64,000 nucleotides of DNA from positions 2,601,001 to 2,665,000 of the forward strand of contig NZ_CP060202.1 in the NCBI RefSeq assembly GCF_014250515.1, read 5' to 3'. The DNA comes from Hymenobacter sediminicola (GTDB taxonomy: Bacteria > Bacteroidota > Bacteroidia > Cytophagales > Hymenobacteraceae). A program made the position numbers and the translations under genes. This document shows positions 57,491-64,000 of the stretch, one piece after another (positions within the stretch are counted from its first letter, which is position 1; the number at the start of each line of letters is the position of its first letter). The notes under the pieces were generated by a model. It worked only from the letters and a program-made list of their open reading frames with translations. It was not told the DNA's origin and ran no database searches.

Positions 57491-59790
57491 TGAGCTATAC
57501 TGACGAAAGCCTGCTGACCGCAGATATTGACCTCACCAACTGCGACCGGGAGCCCATTCATATTCCAGGCTCCGTGCAGCCCTATGGCTTTTTGCTGTGC
57601 CTGAACGAGGAAACCATGCGCATTGTGCAGGCCAGCGAAAATACCCTGGCCCTGCTCAGCATCCCGGCCGAAGAGCTGCTTGGCTCCCGGCTAGACCGCC
57701 TGCTGGCACCAGACTGCCTGGCCGAAATTGAACGGCTGCGTAGCACACTCACTACCACTACCCGGCTGCTGGGTGCCCAGCTGGCAAACGTACCCGGCCA
57801 GCCCTACTACAAAATCATTCTGCACCGCCACGACCAACTGCTGTGGCTGGAGTTTGAGCCGGTGGAAGAAAAGCTGGCTCTCCCGCCCGACCTGCCGTTT
57901 CTGAACGATGCACTGGGCCAGATGCTAGCCGCTACGCGGGTCCTGGACTTCTGCCAGCATGCCGTGGAGCAGGTTCGCGCCATTACCGGCTTCGACCGGG
58001 TTGCCATCTACCGCTTCGCGGCCGATGAAAGCGGCGAAGTCATTGCGGAAGCTAAGCACGAGGACCTCGAGCCCTGGCTGGGCCTGCATTACCCCGCCAC
58101 CGACATTCCGAAGCAGGCGCGGGCCATGTACCTCAAAAACTGGCTGCGCTTTATTCCGGATGCCAGCTACACCCCGGCGCGGCTGGTCCCGGTGAATACG
58201 CCCGGCACCAATCGCCCACCCGATATGACCTACTCCGTGCTGCGGAGCGTGTCGCCGATCCATATCGAGTATCTGCACAATATGGGTTCGGCAGCCACCA
58301 TGACCATTTCGCTCATTCAGGAAGGGAAACTATGGGGCATGATTACGTGCCACCACCGTACGCCCCGCCTGGTCAGCTTCGAGCTACGGGACCTGTGCCA
58401 GTTTATCGGCAAGACGTTTTCGGCCCTTATCAGCGCTAAAGAACAGTACGACGAGCAGGAGTACCAGCTCCGAATCCGCGAAAACCAGGTAAGGCTGCTG
58501 GAGCACGTGTCCAGCAACGAAAATTTCGTGCAGGCCCTCTACAGCCGCCAGCCTACGGTAATGGATGTGTTCGACTGCAACGGTGCGGCTATCTGCTTCG
58601 ATGGCAGCATCATGCGCATGGGCACTACTCCTTCCGAAGACCAGATCAGGGAGGTACTGGCTTGGCTGCAGCAGCAGGTAAAAACGGAGGTATTCTACAC
58701 TGACTCCTATGCTAGCCTGAATCCGGATGGCTTCCACATTCGGGCAACGGCCAGTGGTATTCTGGCCGTTTCGCTGGCCGAAGCATCCGGCAACTATATT
58801 CTCTGGTTCCGGCCCGAAATGGTACAGACCGTGACCTGGGCCGGCCAGCATCAGAAAAACCAAGTGCTGGCCGATGGCCAGATTTTCCTCTCTCCGAGGC
58901 AGTCGTTTGAGGCGTGGAAGCAAACCGTAGAAAATACGGCTGCTCCCTGGAAGCCGCTCGAAATTGAAGCCGCGCGCGAAATTCGGCTGCACATCTCCGA
59001 CCTGCGGCTGCGGGTCTTCAACGAGTTGCAGCAGCGGGCCACTATGCTCAGCCGGCTCAATGCTGAGTTGGAGCGCAGCAACGACGAGCTGGATTCCTTC
59101 GCCTATGTGGCTTCCCACGACCTGAAAGAGCCGTTGCGTGGTATCCATAACTACTCCCTTTTTCTGCTGGAAGACTACGCCGACCAGCTGGATGCGGATG
59201 GAGTGTATAAGCTGCAGACCCTGGTTCGGCTCAGCCAGCGCATGGAAGGCCTGATTGAGTCGCTGCTGAAACTCTCCCGCGTAGGCCGCACCGAGCTAGA
59301 GGTAGTGCCAACCAATCTGAACGACTTATTAGCCGAGGTAATGGATCTGCTTTCGCCCCGCCTGGAGCAGACGGGCACTAGTGTGACCATCACCGGCCCG
59401 CTACCCGTCATCAACTGCGACCCGGTACGGGTAGGTGAAATATTCAATAATCTGCTCACCAATGCCATGCGCTATAACGACAAGCCCACGAAGCTGGTGG
59501 AGATTGGCGAGGCACCTGCGACGGTAGCTCAACAAAAAGGCATTGCGAACCGAGACGATTTTCACGTGTTTTACGTACGTGACAACGGCATCGGTATCGA
59601 CCCTAAACACCATGAGAATATCTTCAAGATATTCAAGCGGTTACACTCGCAGGAGAAGTATGGGGGCGGTACAGGTGCCGGACTGGCCATCGTCAAGAAA
59701 ATGGTAGAGAAGCATGGGGGCGCTCTGTGGGTAGACTCGCAGCCAGGAGAAGGCGCTACCTTCTATTTTTCGCTTTTAAAGCACTTGTAA
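57490..59790 (+). CDS. bphP: Bacteriophytochrome histidine kinase
   Basis: 766 aa. The chromophore-binding Cys is Cys 18 in TNCDREPIHIPGSVQPYG. PAS (about 20-110), GAF (about 140-300, with PATDIP in place of the usual PASDIP), PHY (about 330-490), HisKA (phospho-His in FAYVASHDLKEPLRG, about 536) and HATPase_c follow. It binds biliverdin and signals red/far-red light. The start overlaps the heme-oxygenase stop. The next two genes are its likely partners. Confidence 0.93.
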   Translation: MSYTDESLLTADIDLTNCDREPIHIPGSVQPYGFLLCLNEETMRIVQASENTLALLSIPAEELLGSRLDRLLAPDCLAEIERLRSTLTTTTRLLGAQLANVPGQPYYKIILHRHDQLLWLEFEPVEEKLALPPDLPFLNDALGQMLAATRVLDFCQHAVEQVRAITGFDRVAIYRFAADESGEVIAEAKHEDLEPWLGLHYPATDIPKQARAMYLKNWLRFIPDASYTPARLVPVNTPGTNRPPDMTYSVLRSVSPIHIEYLHNMGSAATMTISLIQEGKLWGMITCHHRTPRLVSFELRDLCQFIGKTFSALISAKEQYDEQEYQLRIRENQVRLLEHVSSNENFVQALYSRQPTVMDVFDCNGAAICFDGSIMRMGTTPSEDQIREVLAWLQQQVKTEVFYTDSYASLNPDGFHIRATASGILAVSLAEASGNYILWFRPEMVQTVTWAGQHQKNQVLADGQIFLSPRQSFEAWKQTVENTAAPWKPLEIEAAREIRLHISDLRLRVFNELQQRATMLSRLNAELERSNDELDSFAYVASHDLKEPLRGIHNYSLFLLEDYADQLDADGVYKLQTLVRLSQRMEGLIESLLKLSRVGRTELEVVPTNLNDLLAEVMDLLSPRLEQTGTSVTITGPLPVINCDPVRVGEIFNNLLTNAMRYNDKPTKLVEIGEAPATVAQQKGIANRDDFHVFYVRDNGIGIDPKHHENIFKIFKRLHSQEKYGGGTGAGLAIVKKMVEKHGGALWVDSQPGEGATFYFSLLKHL

Positions 59791-59791
59791 A

Positions 59792-60238
59792 GTGGCAACC
59801 TTACCTCTTAAACCCATCCTCGTAGTAGAGGACAGCGCCGAGGATTTCACGGCTCTTGGCCGGGCTTTCCGCAAACACGCGCTGCGCAACCCTGTGCTGC
59901 GCTGCGAAGACGGCGACCAAGCATTGGAATATCTGCAGGGCTGCGGCAAGGCCACCGGCTGGCCCCAAACTCTGCCAGCACTGGTGCTGCTGGACCTGAA
60001 CCTACCCGGCACCGATGGGCGCACGGTACTGAGCAAGCTCAAGCAAGACACCCGTCTGCATTCCATTCCCGTCATCATTTTCAGCACGTCCAGCAACGCC
60101 CGCGACATTGAGGACTGCTACAAGCTGGGTGCCAATAGCTACCTGACAAAGCCTATAGAGTATGCCGTGCTGGAAGAAAAAATCCGGCTGGCCATGCACT
60201 ACTGGCTCGATGCCTCGGAGTTACCATTCGCGAATTAG
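59792..60238 (+). CDS. Single-domain response regulator (Rcp1-like)
   Basis: 148 aa from a GTG start 1 nt after the phytochrome stop. It is a REC domain of the Rcp1 type, with acidic pocket VVEDSAED, phospho-Asp 68 in VLLDLNLPGTDG, Thr/Ser switch in IIFSTSSNARD and Lys in LTKPIE. There is no output domain. In other bacteria such regulators receive phosphate from the phytochrome upstream. Confidence 0.9.
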   Translation: MATLPLKPILVVEDSAEDFTALGRAFRKHALRNPVLRCEDGDQALEYLQGCGKATGWPQTLPALVLLDLNLPGTDGRTVLSKLKQDTRLHSIPVIIFSTSSNARDIEDCYKLGANSYLTKPIEYAVLEEKIRLAMHYWLDASELPFAN

Positions 60239-60246
60239 CCTGCCTA

Positions 60247-61485
60247 GTGAAAAAGATATTACTCGTTGATGACAACGAGCAGGACCGGATGCTGTACAAG
60301 CGGTTTCTGGGAAAACAGGGGTCGTATGAGCGGCTGGAAACATTCGAGGCTACTTCTGGTGCCGAGGCCCTGGCGCAATACGCTATCCTGCGCCCCGATT
60401 GTATCTTACTGGATTACAATCTACTGGACACCGATGGCCTGACACTTCTGTCAGAATTGAAGGCCATGGCTTCGGCAGATAGCCTGTGTGTAGTCATGAT
60501 TACGGGGGGCGGCAGCGAACAGCTGGCCGTGCGGGCTCTCAACAGCGGGGCCATGGACTATCTGGTGAAGCAGCAGTTTGACCAGGAGTTGCTCTATAAG
60601 ACCGTCGTGCACGCCATTGAGAAGAACGAGTGGCGCCAGTATATGGCGCGCTACCACCAGGAGTTGCAGGGCGTGAATCAGCAATTGCGCGAATCGGTGG
60701 AGGAGCTAACCGATGCTCGCCAGCAGATTCATTTGCAGAACACCTTGCTGACCAAGGCCAATACCGAGCTGGCCACTAGTAACCAGCAGTTGGCCCGCAC
60801 CAACGCCGACCTCGACAACTTTGTATATGCTGCCTCCCACGACCTGCGCCAGCCGGTGCACAACCTGCGCGGACTGTTTGAGGAACTGCAGCGCTCAGCC
60901 ACAGTAGAAGACCCCGAAGCCGACCAACTCTGGCGCCTGCTCGACAATTCCCTGCAAGCACTCAGCACGACAATCACTGATTTGGCGGCTGTGGTGCAGG
61001 TGGCCCGGCAGCCCGGTGAGCTGACGGCCGAGCCAGTTGCCGTTGAGGAGCTGACGGCGGATGTCCTTCAGAGCCTGCAGCCGCAACTGCTGGCAGCACA
61101 GGCGCACGTCGCCACCGATTTTTCGCGTTTGCCGGAAGTGACCTACGTGCGCAGCAGCTTGCGCACCGTGCTGGTCAACCTGCTCAGCAACGCCATCAAA
61201 TACCGCCACCCCGACCGGCCGGCCCGTATACGGGTTAGCACGTACCGGGCAGGCGGGCAGCCGGTACTGGAAGTGTCAGACAACGGCCTGGGCATGGATC
61301 TGCAGCTCCACGGTCCGGAGCTTTTTCATTTGTTCCGGCGCTTCCATCCGCATGCCGGCGAGGGTACCGGCGTGGGGCTTTTCCTCATTAATCGGCTTGT
61401 CAGAGCCCAGGACGGGCACATTGAAGTGGAAAGTCAGGAAAACGTGGGCACCACTTTCCGGCTGTTTCTGGAAGGTGCGAAATAG
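60247..61485 (+). CDS. REC-histidine kinase hybrid
   Basis: 412 aa from GTG 60247, 8 nt after the single-domain regulator. The N-terminal REC domain (Asp 56 in CILLDYNLLDTDG) is followed by a coiled coil (about 135-190), HisKA (FVYAASHDLRQPVHNL) and HATPase_c (GTGVGLFLINRL). It lacks TMs, so it is soluble. As the last gene of the phytochrome operon it may relay or integrate the light signal. Confidence 0.9.
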   Translation: MKKILLVDDNEQDRMLYKRFLGKQGSYERLETFEATSGAEALAQYAILRPDCILLDYNLLDTDGLTLLSELKAMASADSLCVVMITGGGSEQLAVRALNSGAMDYLVKQQFDQELLYKTVVHAIEKNEWRQYMARYHQELQGVNQQLRESVEELTDARQQIHLQNTLLTKANTELATSNQQLARTNADLDNFVYAASHDLRQPVHNLRGLFEELQRSATVEDPEADQLWRLLDNSLQALSTTITDLAAVVQVARQPGELTAEPVAVEELTADVLQSLQPQLLAAQAHVATDFSRLPEVTYVRSSLRTVLVNLLSNAIKYRHPDRPARIRVSTYRAGGQPVLEVSDNGLGMDLQLHGPELFHLFRRFHPHAGEGTGVGLFLINRLVRAQDGHIEVESQENVGTTFRLFLEGAK

Positions 61486-61723
61486 CCGTTGCCACCAGAG
61501 CTTTCGGCTACTTCTGTTCCATTTCCGCTGCTCTCGGCCCACTGCCGCCTAGTATTTCACGCGGGTTAAGGAACAGCTCGTATCAGGTCCGGATGGATGT
61601 GCTTGCTGGTTGGTTTCTCCAGCCAACGCGCTGCTATTAGCCGCCATTATTCCCCAGTAATTATTCCGTTCTTCGTTCACTCGACGACAATACGCTCAGC
61701 AGTATTGGGTAGCGGCTACAACT

Positions 61724-62134
61724 ATGCTGGACAATCCTGCCCTACTGATTCTGGGGTCGACACCGGCCCTGTCTGTGTACTATGATGCGGAGAACCAGTG
61801 GCTCTATGCTGACTGGCAAGGAGCGTATAAAGCCGGCACCGCTCACCGAAGCGCCCAGCTACTGGTACAATGTCTGCAGTCGTATCCGTGCCAGAAGCTG
61901 CTGAACAGCACGCTACAGGTCACCAGCAGCTGGAACGGTAAGGAAAAGTGGGCGGGAGAAACACTTTTTCCGCTGCTGGCCAGTTTTGGCATTCGCTACA
62001 TTGCCTGCGTCTACTCCAAGCAGTGGCCGGCGCGCCATTCTCTGGATGTGGCCATGGAATACACTACCCAGCCTTTCATCGTGTCCTTCGACGACCTGGC
62101 TACGGCCTATAGCTGGCTGCAACAAACCGGTTAG
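61724..62134 (+). CDS. Small soluble protein, STAS/SpoIIAA-like pattern
   Basis: 136 aa (MLDNPALLILGSTPALSVYY). An alternating alpha/beta pattern (NQWLYADWQGAYKAGTAHRS, QKLLNSTLQVTS, IRYIACVYSKQ) recalls the STAS/SpoIIAA-like small proteins common near signalling genes in Cytophagales. It has no catalytic motif, TM or signal. It is monocistronic. Function is unknown; the family call is tentative. Confidence 0.55.
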   Translation: MLDNPALLILGSTPALSVYYDAENQWLYADWQGAYKAGTAHRSAQLLVQCLQSYPCQKLLNSTLQVTSSWNGKEKWAGETLFPLLASFGIRYIACVYSKQWPARHSLDVAMEYTTQPFIVSFDDLATAYSWLQQTG

Positions 62135-62499
62135 AGGCCGCTATATCCGAGCTGGCTACACGGATACTCCACTGGATGCTGGCAGAGCAGAATACAGGGT
62201 TTCAACTCAGGAACAGCGCACGGTTTTGCGGGTTTCCTCGCGCTGTCTCGAACAGGCTGACGGTACTGTAACGCCCCCCGTCTGCAGGAGAGCTGCTCTG
62301 GCGCCGGGCGAAACCGGACCAGCGGACCAAGTCTGATGTAACTGATAGTAAGGACAATGCCAGGTGCGCCGCCTGCTGCTTTCTGTTTGAATTGTATCAG
62401 AAGCTGTTTGATTCCTGTTTTTCGCCTCGTAGCGAATCCAGGACCTTTGCTGGGCGTAGTTGATAGTGAGTCAACTCAATATCCTAGTACAACTGTCTG
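62135..62499. other. Intergenic gap with an operator-like palindrome
   Basis: No ORF in this 365-nt gap looks real. AGTTGA-TAGTGAG-TCAACT (62458-62476) is a 6-7-6 palindrome 23 nt before the cupin ATG at 62500, a position suitable for a repressor. The remaining sequence shows nothing recognisable. Confidence 0.35.
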
Positions 62500-62907
62500 A
62501 TGGAAAACCACATCAACGCCCCTTCCGGCACCCAGCAAGGAGCAGCTGAAAACTTCAACGGCGTTGCGTGGGTGACGCTGCTCACCCAACCCGGCAACCC
62601 GACCGACTGCGTAGTCGGCGACGTGACCTTTGAGCCCGGTGCCCGCAACAATTGGCACTCGCACCCAGCCGGCCAGATTCTGGTTGTGACGGCTGGCATG
62701 GGCTACTACCAAGAACAGGGCAAGCCAGCCCAACTGTTGCGGCCGGGCGACGCCGTAAGCATAGCACCTGGTGTAGTACACTGGCACGGGGCTACGACTA
62801 CCAGTCTGTTTACCCACCTGGCCATCGGCCCAAATTCCAGTCAAGGCATGGCAGACTGGGGCGCCCCCGTCACGGACGAAGAATACCAAGCAGCCCACCG
62901 CCCCTAG
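62500..62907 (+). CDS. Cytosolic cupin-domain protein
   Basis: A 135-aa single cupin: motif 1 is GARNNWHSHPAGQILVVTAG (His pair plus Gln/Glu positions) and motif 2 is PGDAVSIAPGVVHWHGATTT. There is no signal peptide. Small cupins of this type often stand next to carboxymuconolactone-decarboxylase genes. Here the debris of such a gene follows directly. The paralogue at 63168 shares the motifs but is exported. The metal-binding histidines are intact; substrate is unknown. Confidence 0.85.
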   Translation: MENHINAPSGTQQGAAENFNGVAWVTLLTQPGNPTDCVVGDVTFEPGARNNWHSHPAGQILVVTAGMGYYQEQGKPAQLLRPGDAVSIAPGVVHWHGATTTSLFTHLAIGPNSSQGMADWGAPVTDEEYQAAHRP

Positions 62908-63035
62908 CCAGCATTTCGGCGCTGGTGAGCATGGGCGGGATTGAGCCGCTGCTGCAGGCACACGTCGGAACGGGCCTGCAGCAACGGGGTGACACAGGCC
63001 CATGTGCAACAGCCAATTGTGCTGGACGAAGCGTT
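62908..63035 (+). pseudogene. Remnant of a carboxymuconolactone-decarboxylase gene
   Basis: After the cupin stop, one frame reads SISALVSMGGIEPLLQAHVG then TGLQQ, which resembles the helix region of the carboxymuconolactone-decarboxylase/AhpD family. At about 62983 the similarity moves to the +1 frame (NGVTQAHVQQ). Then it fades. Only 35-40 codons of a protein that is normally about 110-130 aa remain. It is frameshifted and truncated, hence non-functional. Confidence 0.5.
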
Positions 63036-63167
63036 ACACCATCACTCTCCCCTCTTTTTAAGGCAGTGCGGCTTGCTAGTGTGGCAATAGTTGCAGTGGC
63101 CGGTTAAAAAACCAAGTATCCGGCTGGCGCGCTTTTGCAGCCTGTTTCACCATCTCACGATTTCCCT

Positions 63168-63674
63168 ATGACCAGCCTTCGAACCGCTCAGATTTTTCTC
63201 GTCCTGAGTACCGTGCTTCTGTTGACTAGCTTCGGGACTAAGCTTCCTCAGCAGACGCAGCCGCCGACGCGTAAAACCACGCAAAACCTCATCTTCCCGA
63301 AAGGCCAGCGGGCCCCAGCTGCCAATTTCACGGGCACCGTTTACCTCTTTCCGTTGGTGCAAGATGATACTACGTTCCATTGTGTGAGCGGCAGCGTCAC
63401 ATTTGAGCCAGGAGCCCGCTCAAACTGGCACACGCATGCTGCCGGCCAGATTCTGCTGGTGACTAATGGCGTGGGCTACTATCAGGAAGCGGGCCAGCCC
63501 ATACGTCTGCTGCGCCAAGGGGATGTCATCAAGGCCCAGCCGGGCGTGAAGCACTGGCACGGGGCCTCGCCACGGCAGGCCATGACGCACATTGCGCTCA
63601 ACGTCAATACCGAGAAGGGCATTGTGACTTGGCTGCAGCCCGTGACAGAACAGGAATACACCAGCTACCGGTAG
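63168..63674 (+). CDS. Exported cupin-domain protein
   Basis: 168 aa from ATG 63168 ([20 protein letters not shown]), with a signal peptide or anchor ending near LTSFGTKL. The cupin has [20 protein letters not shown] and [20 protein letters not shown], near-identical to the cytosolic paralogue at 62500, with a linker of Gln/Pro/Thr between. It is a copy that was redirected to the periplasm. Metal-binding histidines are intact; substrate is unknown. Confidence 0.85.
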   Translation: MTSLRTAQIFLVLSTVLLLTSFGTKLPQQTQPPTRKTTQNLIFPKGQRAPAANFTGTVYLFPLVQDDTTFHCVSGSVTFEPGARSNWHTHAAGQILLVTNGVGYYQEAGQPIRLLRQGDVIKAQPGVKHWHGASPRQAMTHIALNVNTEKGIVTWLQPVTEQEYTSYR

Positions 63675-63750
63675 CCCGCCTGTGCCAATGCCCTCCGCGA
63701 AATCCCAACCACTTTCACCGATTCGGAGTTTATACCGACAGCGCCGCCTG

Positions 63751-64000
63751 ATGCTGGCGCTGTCGAATCCAATGCCGCAGCCTCACCTTCTTGCCCAGTC
63801 TTCTGCCCATCCTCTTATCAGTGGCGAAATTTGTGTGGCGACAATGGAGGATGTCCGCCGGGTAATGGGCGCCTTCAGCCGGCGCGACCATTTTAAGGTG
63901 GTGCTGGTGCTGGAAGGAGCAAACGAGCTGCATTACGCTACCCGCAGCTACGCCGTAGACAAGCCAGCCTTGGTGTTTACCAATCGGCTGGTGCCCTACT
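63751..64000 (+). CDS. AraC-family regulator, N-terminal part (cut by window end)
   Basis: The ORF is open from ATG 63751 to the right edge (a second ATG at 63772 may be the true start). The visible part contains MEDVRRVMGAFSRRDHFKVV, NELHYATRSYAVDKPALVFT and NRLVPY, the ligand-binding pattern of AraC-type regulators in Bacteroidota. The DNA-binding domain lies beyond the window. It is adjacent to the cupin genes and may regulate them. Confidence 0.6.
   Translation, partial: MLALSNPMPQPHLLAQSSAHPLISGEICVATMEDVRRVMGAFSRRDHFKVVLVLEGANELHYATRSYAVDKPALVFTNRLVPY

Noticed and set aside
62652..63107. 151-codon frame overlapping the cupin
   Set aside because: It is a shifted frame of the cupin gene. 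Only its last part coincides with the decarboxylase remnant, which is recorded as a pseudogene.

Overview
The window comes from a GC-rich Bacteroidota chromosome and most resembles Hymenobacter or a close relative in the Cytophagales. The evidence is a type IX secretion (CHU_C-type) C-terminal sorting domain, a SusC-like TonB-dependent receptor with an N-terminal carboxypeptidase-regulatory-like domain, Bacteroidota-type promoters (TTG...TAnnTTTG), YwqK/MORN repeats, Bat-type vWA and TPR proteins, and interspersed inverted repeats between genes. The species is inferred; I could not search a database.

Region 1 (1 to about 28.5 kb) is the structural and lysis half of a siphovirus-type prophage. 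Its left edge holds the start of an Abi-alpha (DUF4393) gene on the minus strand. Then follow an unknown 208-aa protein, a portal-like protein, a coiled-coil scaffold, the major capsid protein, head-completion and tail-terminator-like proteins with an embedded GNAT acetyltransferase, and a small CxxC membrane protein. A roughly 3-kb island (9.5-12.5 kb) interrupts the structural operon. It carries a tRNA-Ala, several strongly folded RNA segments, a 45-codon minus-strand ORF with its own terminator, and two lipoprotein genes. After it come a 1492-aa tape measure protein, a gene pair joined by a probable programmed -1 frameshift (A9C), hub, spike and fibre proteins, and a lysis cassette (two overlapping spanin-like genes, a holin-like protein, a GH19-like endolysin). 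A 23-bp interrupted palindrome precedes five transcription units and is probably the phage's late promoter/operator. No integrase, repressor or terminase lies in the window, so the prophage continues to the left.

Region 2 (28.5-32.3 kb) is accessory: a long hairpin, an AT-rich gene for a membrane-anchored coiled-coil protein, a small gene with an apparently leaderless promoter, two tandem acyltransferase-3 genes likely to modify surface glycans, and a tRNA-Ser(GCU) that could be the integration site.

Region 3 (32.3-64 kb) is host chromosome. It carries BatB/BatC-like proteins, a thiolase and a YwqK-repeat protein. It then carries a minus-strand export system (HlyD-type adaptor, TolC-like channel, MacB-type ATPase, two FtsX-type permeases) with its own NtrC-type regulator and histidine kinase. 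Two sigma-54-like promoters in this cluster each have a shared 26-bp palindromic upstream element at almost exactly the same distance, which suggests an autoregulated sigma-54 regulon. Next come an outer-membrane receptor, a free-standing carboxypeptidase-regulatory domain, a DUF2459 protein, hisS, hutH, a T9SS-secreted protein, a heme oxygenase-bacteriophytochrome-response regulator-histidine kinase operon, two cupin paralogues separated by the debris of a carboxymuconolactone-decarboxylase gene, and the start of an AraC-like regulator.
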